5,204 nucleotides of DNA from an uncultured Lachnospiraceae bacterium (GCA_958422845.1 CATZPU010000108.1:1-5204), one strand, 5' to 3'. Counted from the first letter of the stretch, positions 1 through 5,204 are shown. A program made the numbers and translations. The notes: generated from the sequence alone by a model not told the origin.

Positions 1-1090
1 TCATCATCTCATCGCCTTCGTAAATATTTCCGAGGTCTTTTACCGGCCAGTAGCTGGAAGCCTTTACACTCTCTACTACCTGCTTTTCGTCATTTGCCAT
101 AAAGTCGATGAATGTCTTTGCTGCTTCGATCTTCGCTTCATCGCCGTTATCAAAGATACCGAATCCCCAGATACCGCCGCAAAGCTTCGGCTCGCCGCTC
201 TCTGTCGGGAAGGACATCGGAAGAACGTCAAATGCGATATTTTCTACATTATTCTTTTCCTGTGCGATATTCCAGCAGAATGCCATAGCCAGTGTGCCGT
301 TGCAGAACAGGTTGATCTCGTCTGCGCCCTGAAGAGATGCGTCGAAGTTGATTCCCTCTGTATTTGCAAGGAGCTCAAGAGCCTTGATATTCTCTTCGCT
401 GTCAGCCGTATACTCTGTGTGCTCAGGATTTGTAAATGTGCCGCCGTACAGGTTGTTTACAAGTGCGCGCGTACCCTGATCGCCGCCCTGACCGCCGCAG
501 TATACTGCCGCTACATTCTCCTGACCGGAAGCATACACTGCCTCAACAGCCTTTACAAAGTTCTCTGTCGTCCATGTGCGTGTCTCTTCATCGAGATACT
601 GCAAAGCGTCTGCCGCTTCAAAAACGTCTCTGTTGATCGCCATCGTATGAGCTGTCATACAAAGCGGATACTCATAAAATACTCCGTCGTTGTTCTGGCA
701 TGCTGCCTCTACGGAATCGTAGATCGCTTCCTTCGCCTCATCTGTCCACAGATCTGCAAGGTCTACCATCAGCCCCTTTGCACCCCAGTTTGCCACGAGA
801 CGCTCCGGTCCTTCCATTACGAGATCAGGAGCCTGTCCGCCCTCGATCGCCGTATTGATCTTGTCGTCGCCGTTCGTGTAGTCGAGGTACTCCACCTTAA
901 CCTTGATGTCCGGATGAGCCTCATTGAAGCTTGCCAGCAGCCCTTCTACTGTAGCTGCATCTCCCCAGCTTCCGATCGGGTACGTCCACAGCGTGATCTC
1001 AGTAGCTTCTTCTGCCGCTGCGCTGCCTGCAAATGCAGAAACCGCCATAGCACCTGTCAGTGCAACCGCCAAAACTTTACGTAACTTCAT
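1..1090 (-). CDS. Carbohydrate ABC transporter substrate-binding protein (partial, 3' end outside window)
   Basis: This is an extracellular solute-binding protein of the family 1 sugar-binding type. It should capture a sugar outside the membrane and deliver it to ABC permeases, probably encoded beyond the left edge. 363 residues are visible and the C-terminus is missing. Residues 1-26 form a signal peptide: a basic MKLRK start, then a hydrophobic stretch, ending S-A-A-A before E27. The mature protein begins with the typical beta strand ITLWTYPIG (32-40), followed by a FNEAHPDIKV segment (55-64) and APDLVMEG (87-94). W309 lies in a GGIWGFGIF stretch (305-313). The start is fixed by AAGGAGG at 1100-1106, 9 nt upstream. 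No Cys is present in the signal region, so there is no lipobox. The ligand is inferred to be sialic acid or an anhydro derivative from the neighbouring nan genes. A different sugar is possible, because the family fold alone does not show specificity. Confidence 0.93.
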   Translation of the reverse strand, partial: MKLRKVLAVALTGAMAVSAFAGSAAAEEATEITLWTYPIGSWGDAATVEGLLASFNEAHPDIKVKVEYLDYTNGDDKINTAIEGGQAPDLVMEGPERLVANWGAKGLMVDLADLWTDEAKEAIYDSVEAACQNNDGVFYEYPLCMTAHTMAINRDVFEAADALQYLDEETRTWTTENFVKAVEAVYASGQENVAAVYCGGQGGDQGTRALVNNLYGGTFTNPEHTEYTADSEENIKALELLANTEGINFDASLQGADEINLFCNGTLAMAFCWNIAQEKNNVENIAFDVLPMSFPTESGEPKLCGGIWGFGIFDNGDEAKIEAAKTFIDFMANDEKQVVESVKASSYWPVKDLGNIYEGDEMM

Positions 1091-1097
1091 ACTTCAT
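1084..1097 (-). repeat. Tandem 7-bp duplication ATGAAGT over the start codon
   Basis: The minus strand reads ATGAAGTATGAAGT, two exact head-to-tail copies of ATGAAGT. The second copy is the true start of the binding protein. The first sits too close to the ribosome binding site to be used efficiently. It may be a slippage duplication, or a minor out-of-frame start competing with the main one. Confidence 0.8.
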
Positions 1098-1099
1098 AT

Positions 1100-1106
1100 C
1101 CTCCTT
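1100..1106 (-). promoter_or_regulatory. Ribosome binding site that decides the binding-protein start
   Basis: AAGGAGG on the minus strand is 9 nt from the ATG at 1090 but only 2 nt from another ATG at 1097. The upstream ATG opens a six-codon frame (MKYEVT) that stops at 1077-1079, so 1090 is the genuine start. Confidence 0.85.
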
Positions 1107-1151
1107 TAATTTTTTCGCGTTCCATGTTTTATGTATATTTCGCACAAAACC

Positions 1152-1169
1152 GTTAGTTCTAAATTATCA
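1152..1169 (-). promoter_or_regulatory. 18-bp block shared with the nanE promoter (candidate operator, copy 2)
   Basis: The minus strand reads TGATAATTTAGAACTAAC, differing from the copy at 3698-3715 at three positions. It sits at the same place relative to the -35 and -10 boxes. Its dyad symmetry is weaker than in the other copy. It could be a binding site for one regulator controlling both transcription units, or partly chance similarity of AT-rich promoter DNA. Confidence 0.42.
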
Positions 1170-1189
1170 TTTATTCTTTAATATGTCAA
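1161..1189 (-). promoter_or_regulatory. Candidate sigma-A promoter for the binding-protein gene
   Basis: On the minus strand a perfect -35 TTGACA (1184-1189) is followed by a 17-bp spacer ending in TGA and then TAATTT (1161-1166), an extended -10 arrangement. GATAAT (1163-1168), with a 15-bp spacer, is an alternative -10. The predicted leader is about 60-65 nt. A promoter here would let the abundant binding protein be expressed separately from the upstream catabolic genes. This is a motif-based inference. Confidence 0.6.
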
Positions 1190-1229
1190 TACTTTTTCCA
1201 AAAAATATATTTTTCATCTGCGTATTGAC
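1185..1229. repeat. Inverted repeat with 8-bp arms overlapping the -35 box
   Basis: On the plus strand GTCAATAC (1185-1192) and GTATTGAC (1222-1229) are perfect inverted copies separated by 29 bp. The similarity extends outward through an AT-rich flank if one base is skipped. One arm overlaps the -35 of the candidate binding-protein promoter. The loop includes a 14-bp AT palindrome (1201-1214). It could be a pair of regulator half-sites; there is no T-tract arrangement to make it a terminator. Confidence 0.45.
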
Positions 1230-1291
1230 TATATTTTTACATTTTTATGCTTATTTTTTATATTATTCGACAGTATTCGCAGGTGTGTTCC

Positions 1292-1954
1292 CTATATATC
1301 CGAAGCATCCTGCACAAGCTGCAGAACCTTCTCACCGAGCGCTTCGGCAAGCTGACTATGCCCCTGCGCAGTCAGATGCATAAAGTCCACGCCATTTGGC
1401 CCGTCTGTAATGACCTTGTTCGCGTCGAGATAATGACAGCCAAGCTGCGAAGCAAGCGCCTCATATTCTGCCGCAAGCCCCTCTGATTTTTCTGCACAGC
1501 CGCGCCCCATTGTAGCCGCGCATGCAGTATGCGCATACTCTCTGCCGATATTCTGCGGCGTTACGAGCAGAATATTCGGACGTCCGCCGCTCCAGCATTC
1601 CTCTACCGAGATCGCTTTTTTGATGAGCCTTCCCATCCCGATCGCAATACACTCCGCCGACGCGCCAAATCTCTCTTTCGTGTCATTTGTGCCGAGCATG
1701 ATAATGAGCAGATCGATCAGCTCATGACTTTTTAAGCATGGATAAATATAATCGAGCCCCGACATTCCCTCATGGATCGGATCGTTAAAGCAGGTCGTCC
1801 TGCCGCTTAAACCCTCCTCTATGACGAGATAATCAGCGCCAAGTTTTTTTTGCAGAAGCTGCGTCCATCTGTGCTCTTCATCGAACCTTCCGTTCGTTTC
1901 TGCCCAGTAGCCGTGCGTATTTGAATCGCCAAAACATAATATATGCTTCTTCAT
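1292..1954 (-). CDS. SGNH/GDSL-family esterase, likely cytoplasmic carbohydrate (sialate?) O-acetylesterase
   Basis: A 220-residue SGNH hydrolase with all four family blocks. Block I is FGDSNT, with the nucleophile S11. The block II glycine lies in EGLSGR (around G48/G51). Block III is GTND, with N90. Block V is DxxH, with D190 and H193. No signal peptide or membrane segment is visible, so the enzyme should act in the cytoplasm. The family removes acyl groups from sugars and small esters. Lying between nanA and a sugar-binding protein, it is inferred to deacetylate O-acetylated sialic acids after import so that NanA can use them. It could instead be a general arylesterase. The start at 1954 has GGAG at 1963-1966, 8 nt upstream, and follows the nanA stop by 37 nt, which suggests co-transcription. 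No terminator is visible after its TAG stop. Confidence 0.88.
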   Translation of the reverse strand: MKKHILCFGDSNTHGYWAETNGRFDEEHRWTQLLQKKLGADYLVIEEGLSGRTTCFNDPIHEGMSGLDYIYPCLKSHELIDLLIIMLGTNDTKERFGASAECIAIGMGRLIKKAISVEECWSGGRPNILLVTPQNIGREYAHTACAATMGRGCAEKSEGLAAEYEALASQLGCHYLDANKVITDGPNGVDFMHLTAQGHSQLAEALGEKVLQLVQDASDI

Positions 1955-1991
1955 AGTCTATACTCCAAACCACAATTCTATCCTGCTGCTT

Positions 1992-2909
1992 TTACAGATC
2001 TTTCGTATCTGCGATCGCCTGCTTAATGTCGCGATACAGCTCAACAAGCTTCGGATCATCAAGCGCAACCGGAAGGAACGGCAGTCTCGGATCGCCCATC
2101 GGACATCCGTCCAAAGAAATGATTCCTTTTACTGCGCCGTGCATAGACGCAAAGGAGCACAGTCTGTAGATCAGAGGTGTGACGATATTCTGCACCTGCG
2201 CTGCTTTTTCCCACTCACCGCGCGCGATCAGCTCGTCCATCTTGATATACAGCTCCGGCATTGCGCCGTATGTACCGCCGATTCCGGCATCTGCGCCGAG
2301 AAGCCGTCCTGCTACGAACTGCTCGTCCGGTCCGTTAAATACGATGAAATCCTTTCCGCCTGCCAGTTTGAAGCGCAGAATGTCCTGAGCCGGATCTGAA
2401 GAACACTTCACGCCTGCAACACGCTCATTTTCAAGCATTCTGCCAAAGAGGTTCATAGAGAGATTGAAGCCTGTAAGCTGCGGGATATTATAGATAAAGA
2501 ACGGCAGATCAGCAGCCTTTGTGATCTCGGTCCAGTGCTGGTATACGCTCTCCTCGCTCGGACGGTAGTATACGCACGGAACAGCCGATGTAGCGGCAGC
2601 GCCGATCTTCTCTGCATGCTCTGCAAGAATGCAGGAATGTCTCGTATCAGGGCAGCCGACATGAACGATAATATTCATATCGTCTCCAACCTCATTTACA
2701 ACTGTCTCTGCAACAAGCTTTCTTTCTTCTGTATCGAGCAGGAATCCCTCGCCCGTACTTCCGCAGACGTACATCTGCTTCACGCCCTTGTCACGGAAAT
2801 AACGCGATACGCGCTTTACCGCATCGACGTCCACGCTGCCGTCTGCTGCAAACGGTGTATTCAGTGCAACCGTTACATGTTTAAATTTGTTAATATCATA
2901 CTTTGACAT
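1992..2909 (-). CDS. nanA: N-acetylneuraminate lyase
   Basis: A 305-residue class I aldolase of the DapA/NAL family. It cleaves open-chain N-acetylneuraminate to N-acetylmannosamine and pyruvate in the cytoplasm. GSTGE (50-54) binds the pyruvate carboxylate. Y140 in YNIP is the catalytic tyrosine and K168 in GVK is the Schiff-base lysine. GPDE (193-196) matches the G-x-DE segment that contacts the sialic acid side chain and separates lyases from dihydrodipicolinate synthase. GIGGTYG (209-215) replaces the E. coli GIGSTYN. Compared with E. coli NanA, Thr167 becomes S170 and Ser208 becomes G212. The ATG at 2909 is chosen because AGGAGG (2916-2921) lies 6 nt before it; the in-frame ATG at 2927 would place that site inside the gene. 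The gene follows nanE by 48 nt, strongly supporting the lyase assignment over other DapA-family aldolases. Confidence 0.93.
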   Translation of the reverse strand: MSKYDINKFKHVTVALNTPFAADGSVDVDAVKRVSRYFRDKGVKQMYVCGSTGEGFLLDTEERKLVAETVVNEVGDDMNIIVHVGCPDTRHSCILAEHAEKIGAAATSAVPCVYYRPSEESVYQHWTEITKAADLPFFIYNIPQLTGFNLSMNLFGRMLENERVAGVKCSSDPAQDILRFKLAGGKDFIVFNGPDEQFVAGRLLGADAGIGGTYGAMPELYIKMDELIARGEWEKAAQVQNIVTPLIYRLCSFASMHGAVKGIISLDGCPMGDPRLPFLPVALDDPKLVELYRDIKQAIADTKDL

Positions 2910-2915
2910 AATGAT

Positions 2916-2921
2916 CCTCCT
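2916..2921 (-). promoter_or_regulatory. Ribosome binding site that decides the nanA start
   Basis: AGGAGG lies 6 nt before the ATG at 2909. The upstream in-frame ATG at 2927 has no comparable site before it and would add MNRRII, encoded by the ribosome binding site itself. Confidence 0.88.
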
Positions 2922-2957
2922 GTTCATTTATTCATCTCAAAAAGAGTGCGTCAATAG

Positions 2958-3656
2958 CTACCGTGCGTCTACTGCGCTGATAAAACGCTGTGCGATCTCC
3001 AACGGTCTCGTGATCGCGCCGCCTACTACGACTGCAAACGCGCCCGCATCAAGCACCTCGACCGCCTGCTGCGGATAATGAATGCGTCCTTCTCCAATGA
3101 CCGGAATATCAACAGCAGCCGCAAGGCGCTTTACGAGCTCGTAATCCGGTCCGTCTGTTTTTTCTGTATAGCTTGTATATCCGCTCATCGTCGTGCCTAC
3201 GATGTCCACGCCGAGCTTCCACGCATTGATTCCTTCTTCGTATGTAGAAATATCAGCCATCAGTACGGCATCCGGATACTTTGTCCGCACCTCCGTAATA
3301 AACTCGCTGACGGTCTTTCCGTCTCCGCGTTTCTGCTGCGTACAGTCAAGCGCAATAATATCCGAGCCTGCCGCTACAAGATCGTCTACCTCCTTCATCG
3401 TCGGTGTGATGTAGCTCTCAAAACCCTCATACTGCACCTTGACAAGACCGATCACAGGAAGTCCCGTCTCCTCTTTGATCGCAATGACGTCACGGATACT
3501 GCTTGTACGGATCATCGGTGTGCCCGCCTGCTTTGCCGCACGCGCCATCAGATACATGATGGACTTTTCCTCCACATATAATGGCTCGCCCGGAACAGCC
3601 TGACAGGAAACGATTACCTTCCCTTTTATCCGTTCAAAAAGTTCCTCTTTTTTCAT
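2958..3656 (-). CDS. nanE: N-acetylmannosamine-6-phosphate 2-epimerase
   Basis: A 232-residue TIM-barrel epimerase, the usual length for NanE. It converts ManNAc-6-P to GlcNAc-6-P in the cytoplasm, joining sialic acid breakdown to amino sugar metabolism. Motifs in order are SCQA (17-20), the active-site lysine K73 in GLVKV, ALD with D104, ADIST (134-138), TTMSGYT (155-161), GEGRI with E189 as the likely acid/base residue, and the phosphate-binding VGGAITRP (211-218). AAGGAG (3662-3667) lies 5 nt before the ATG. It is the first gene after a 135-bp AT-rich gap with a candidate promoter, and nanA follows 48 nt downstream, so the two are probably co-transcribed. The ManNAc kinase it depends on is not in this window. 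Confidence 0.96.
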   Translation of the reverse strand: MKKEELFERIKGKVIVSCQAVPGEPLYVEEKSIMYLMARAAKQAGTPMIRTSSIRDVIAIKEETGLPVIGLVKVQYEGFESYITPTMKEVDDLVAAGSDIIALDCTQQKRGDGKTVSEFITEVRTKYPDAVLMADISTYEEGINAWKLGVDIVGTTMSGYTSYTEKTDGPDYELVKRLAAAVDIPVIGEGRIHYPQQAVEVLDAGAFAVVVGGAITRPLEIAQRFISAVDAR

Positions 3657-3697
3657 ACTGTCTCCTTTCTTATTTCTTTCATTGTATTTTCTTTTCA

Positions 3698-3715
3698 GTT
3701 AATTCTAATTTAACA
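3698..3715 (-). promoter_or_regulatory. 18-bp block shared with the binding-protein promoter (candidate operator, copy 1)
   Basis: The minus strand reads TGTTAAATTAGAATTAAC. It matches the block at 1152-1169 at 15 of 18 positions. It covers the extended -10 and continues about 9 bp beyond it, where AGAAyTAAC is conserved although promoter function does not require it. The inner 17 bp (3698-3714) form an imperfect palindrome with arms GTTAA/TTAAC, as expected of a dimeric repressor site. The regulator is unknown and not in the window. Confidence 0.45.
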
Positions 3716-3732
3716 TATATATTTTCTAATTT
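3703..3732 (-). repeat. Direct repeat AAATTAGAA, two copies 21 bp apart
   Basis: AAATTAGAA occurs at 3724-3732 and again at 3703-3711 on the minus strand. The start-to-start spacing is 21 bp, two turns of the helix. The copies lie in the -35/spacer and -10 regions of the candidate nanE promoter. This spacing would put two protein subunits on the same face of the DNA. Confidence 0.45.
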
Positions 3733-3735
3733 CAA
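3707..3735 (-). promoter_or_regulatory. Candidate promoter for nanE-nanA-esterase
   Basis: On the minus strand TTGAAA (3730-3735), a 17-bp spacer ending in TGT, and TAAATT (3707-3712) form an extended -10 arrangement. It lines up box for box with the candidate promoter of the binding-protein gene. An upstream alternative is TTGAGA (3757-3762) with GATAAT (3735-3740) and a 16-bp spacer. The gap has no visible terminator, so read-through from the upstream oxidoreductase gene is also possible. Confidence 0.5.
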
Positions 3736-3791
3736 TTATCTGTTTTTTCGTTCTATTCTCAATATTTTATGACAGACCGTGTATCATACCG

Positions 3792-4907
3792 TTATTTTGA
3801 ACCTTCCTTATCCCTTTGCGCGATCATTTCAGAGAATTTCCCGCCTGATACAGGAAGCCTTACCGGCTGATCGCACCACGAGGATACGTAAGCGCCATGA
3901 ATGATCTGCAAAGAGCCAAGCCCGTCTTTAAGGGAGCACTGTATATCTGCCTTTCCCAAAACGGCATCGATAAAGTTCTGTATCGTCGCCGCCTGCTGTA
4001 TCTTGTTGTCGCTGTCGTCAAATGTATACTGCTCCACAGCTCCGTCTATCTTCGCAAAGGAATCGCGGCACTGCTTTGCGTGTTCACGCTCATCCACATC
4101 CAGACGTAATATCTCCACCTGCGAATCCTCAGTAACTGTGATTCTTCCTCTCGTACCGCAGATCTCCAACCGGTTCGTCCCCGGACATTCATGCGCAGAA
4201 GCCAGAAAATGACCGTGCGCACCGTTTTCGTATTCCAGAAACAGTTCCGCTTCATTCTCCACCTGTATCGGACGATCTACCGTAGAACAGCGTGCCATCA
4301 CCGCAGCCGGCATGCCGCACAGCCACTGCATCAGGTCAAGCTGATGAGAAGCCTGCGTCATCAGGATGCCGCCGCCCTCGCTGCCCCAGCTTCCCCTCCA
4401 TGAACCAGAAGCATAGTACGCCTCTGTCCGGTAGAGATCTGTGATGATCCATGTACACCGCACAAGCTCCCCGATCCCGATCTCTGACAGATACTGTTTT
4501 ACGAAGCGGTATGCTTTCGAGGCTCTTCGATTGTACATCACCCCGCAGACAAGCTTGGGAGATCGCGACAGACACTCCAGTACGTCCTCCACTTCTTCCT
4601 CATAGATCCCCACAGGTTTTTCTACCAGTATATGGATCCCTGCCTCTGCTGCCATCTTCGCCATCCGTGGATGCTCTCCGTGAGGCGTACAGATCAGCAC
4701 CGCATCAATGCAGCCAGAATCAAGCATCTGTGCATAATCCGAAAAATATCGGGACTCCAGCCTGAATCTTTCTTTCAGCTCCATCACCTTCTTCTCGCTT
4801 CTGCTGCACAAAGCCGCAAGCTCCATATCGCGGACTTTTCCCTGCGCGATCAGCTCAATATAATCCGAAGCAATCGTTCCTATGCCGACAATTCCAAGTC
4901 TTACCAT
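3792..4907 (-). CDS. Gfo/Idh/MocA-family NAD(P)-dependent oxidoreductase
   Basis: A 371-residue sugar oxidoreductase of usual family length. The N-terminal Rossmann fold begins with GIGTIA (8-13) for dinucleotide binding, and the cofactor-proximal EKP (96-98) carries the conserved lysine K97. The C-terminal domain contains GGGILMTQASHQLD (178-191), with H188 and D191 in the usual catalytic positions. No signal peptide is present, so it acts in the cytoplasm. Members oxidise or transiently oxidise sugar hydroxyls. In sialic acid loci of gut bacteria, a relative (NanOx/YjhC) converts 2,7-anhydro-Neu5Ac to Neu5Ac, and that role is a plausible inference here. However, the region around the catalytic His looks like the general family, not YjhC as I remember it, so the substrate is left open. 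The gene follows the NanQ-type gene by 39 nt. AGGAGGG (4921-4927) is 13 nt from the ATG, which is unusually far. Confidence 0.9.
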   Translation of the reverse strand: MVRLGIVGIGTIASDYIELIAQGKVRDMELAALCSRSEKKVMELKERFRLESRYFSDYAQMLDSGCIDAVLICTPHGEHPRMAKMAAEAGIHILVEKPVGIYEEEVEDVLECLSRSPKLVCGVMYNRRASKAYRFVKQYLSEIGIGELVRCTWIITDLYRTEAYYASGSWRGSWGSEGGGILMTQASHQLDLMQWLCGMPAAVMARCSTVDRPIQVENEAELFLEYENGAHGHFLASAHECPGTNRLEICGTRGRITVTEDSQVEILRLDVDEREHAKQCRDSFAKIDGAVEQYTFDDSDNKIQQAATIQNFIDAVLGKADIQCSLKDGLGSLQIIHGAYVSSWCDQPVRLPVSGGKFSEMIAQRDKEGSK

Positions 4908-4946
4908 AATTTTTCCAGATCCCTCCTGCCAAATACAAAACCCGCT

Positions 4947-5204
4947 CTACAGCAAAACCTTCACTACAAATTTTTCGATCTGTACCGGCTCTCCAATCGC
5001 AACCTTTACCTTATGCCCGTCCTCAGGAAACAGGATCAGGGCTTTTCCAAAAGAAAGCTGCATCCAGTGCTCTACCGGACCGCTGCATTTGAGGAAATCC
5101 TCTTTTTCATTCTGCTCCTCCACTGCGAGCGCAGAAATATGGGAGACTCCGATTTTTTCTTTTCCGGAAGCTACTACCTGAATATCTGCATACTTTAAAT
5201 GTGC
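4947..5204 (-). CDS. nanQ: YhcH/NanQ-family (DUF386) sialic acid anomerase, partial, 5' end outside window
   Basis: The C-terminal 85 residues of a YhcH/YjgK/YiaL-family protein; the full family length is about 150. The visible part starts with the family signature AHLKYADIQVV and continues SGKEKIG, then GKALILFPEDGHKV, where the His is a conserved likely metal ligand. It ends with the KFVVKVLL strand before a TAG stop. E. coli YhcH (NanQ) is reported as a metal-dependent anomerase that gives N-acetylneuraminate lyase the open form of its substrate. The same role is inferred here because nanE and nanA lie just downstream. Paralogues in other sugar pathways (YiaL, the beta subunit linked to EbgC) share the fold, so the symbol rests partly on context. 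It appears to be co-transcribed with the oxidoreductase gene 39 nt downstream. Confidence 0.85.
   Translation of the reverse strand, partial: AHLKYADIQVVASGKEKIGVSHISALAVEEQNEKEDFLKCSGPVEHWMQLSFGKALILFPEDGHKVKVAIGEPVQIEKFVVKVLL

Noticed and set aside
419..1084. Plus-strand open frame of 221 codons
   Set aside because: It lies antisense to the clearly recognisable binding-protein gene, is Cys/Arg-rich with no family motif, and has no ribosome binding site.
1114..1130. Catabolite-repression (cre) site near TGGAACGCG upstream of the binding-protein gene
   Set aside because: The central CG is out of register with the TGNAANCG consensus, and no better match was found in either intergenic gap.
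1215..1291. Terminator after the esterase gene
   Set aside because: Only weak 5-6 bp complementarities (for example CTGCG/CGCAG) with no GC-rich stem followed by a T tract in the transcript direction.
2907..2927. nanA start at the upstream ATG (2927)
   Set aside because: The extension MNRRII is simply the translated AGGAGG ribosome binding site; the family N-terminus begins at MSKYDINKFK.
3762..3791. Hairpin ATGATACA/TGTCAT after the oxidoreductase stop
   Set aside because: The arms need a bulge, are AT-rich and are not followed by a U tract; this is too weak to call a terminator.
4632..5198. Plus-strand open frame of 188 codons
   Set aside because: It runs antisense across the oxidoreductase and NanQ-type genes, both with strong family motifs, and its own product shows no recognisable domain.

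Overview
This window is a one-directional sialic acid utilisation locus, with every gene on the minus strand (transcription runs from right to left). Its product set suggests a gut-type anaerobic Clostridia/Lachnospiraceae bacterium: N-acetylmannosamine-6-P epimerase, N-acetylneuraminate lyase, a YhcH/NanQ anomerase, a Gfo/Idh/MocA oxidoreductase, an SGNH esterase and an ABC sugar-binding protein. Strong AGGAGG-type ribosome binding sites, mid-GC coding DNA and very AT-rich intergenic gaps fit the same placement. The taxon is inferred from style and gene content, not proven.

Layout in order of transcription: (1) 5204-4947, the C-terminal 85 residues of a YhcH/NanQ sialic acid anomerase, whose 5' end lies outside the window. 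(2) 4907-3792, a Gfo/Idh/MocA NAD(P)-dependent oxidoreductase. (3) A 135-bp AT-rich gap carrying a candidate promoter. (4) 3656-2958, nanE. (5) 2909-1992, nanA. (6) 1954-1292, a cytoplasmic SGNH/GDSL esterase. (7) A 201-bp AT-rich gap carrying a second candidate promoter and an inverted repeat. (8) 1090-1, a carbohydrate ABC transporter substrate-binding protein, whose 3' end lies outside the window. Transporter permeases probably follow to the left.

How the genes could work together: the binding protein captures a sialic acid or derivative for import. The SGNH esterase may strip O-acetyl groups, and the oxidoreductase may convert a modified form such as an anhydro sugar. The YhcH/NanQ protein supplies the open-chain form to NanA, which cleaves Neu5Ac to ManNAc and pyruvate. 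A kinase (not in this window) would phosphorylate ManNAc, and NanE converts ManNAc-6-P to GlcNAc-6-P.

Points most worth a second look: (a) the binding protein has a signal peptide but a Ser where a lipoprotein Cys would be expected; (b) an 18-bp block, 15/18 identical, sits at the same place in the two candidate promoters and may be a shared operator; (c) the oxidoreductase does not carry the active-site pattern I remember for the known 2,7-anhydro-Neu5Ac oxidoreductases; (d) NanA has two substitutions at positions that contact the substrate in E. coli NanA.
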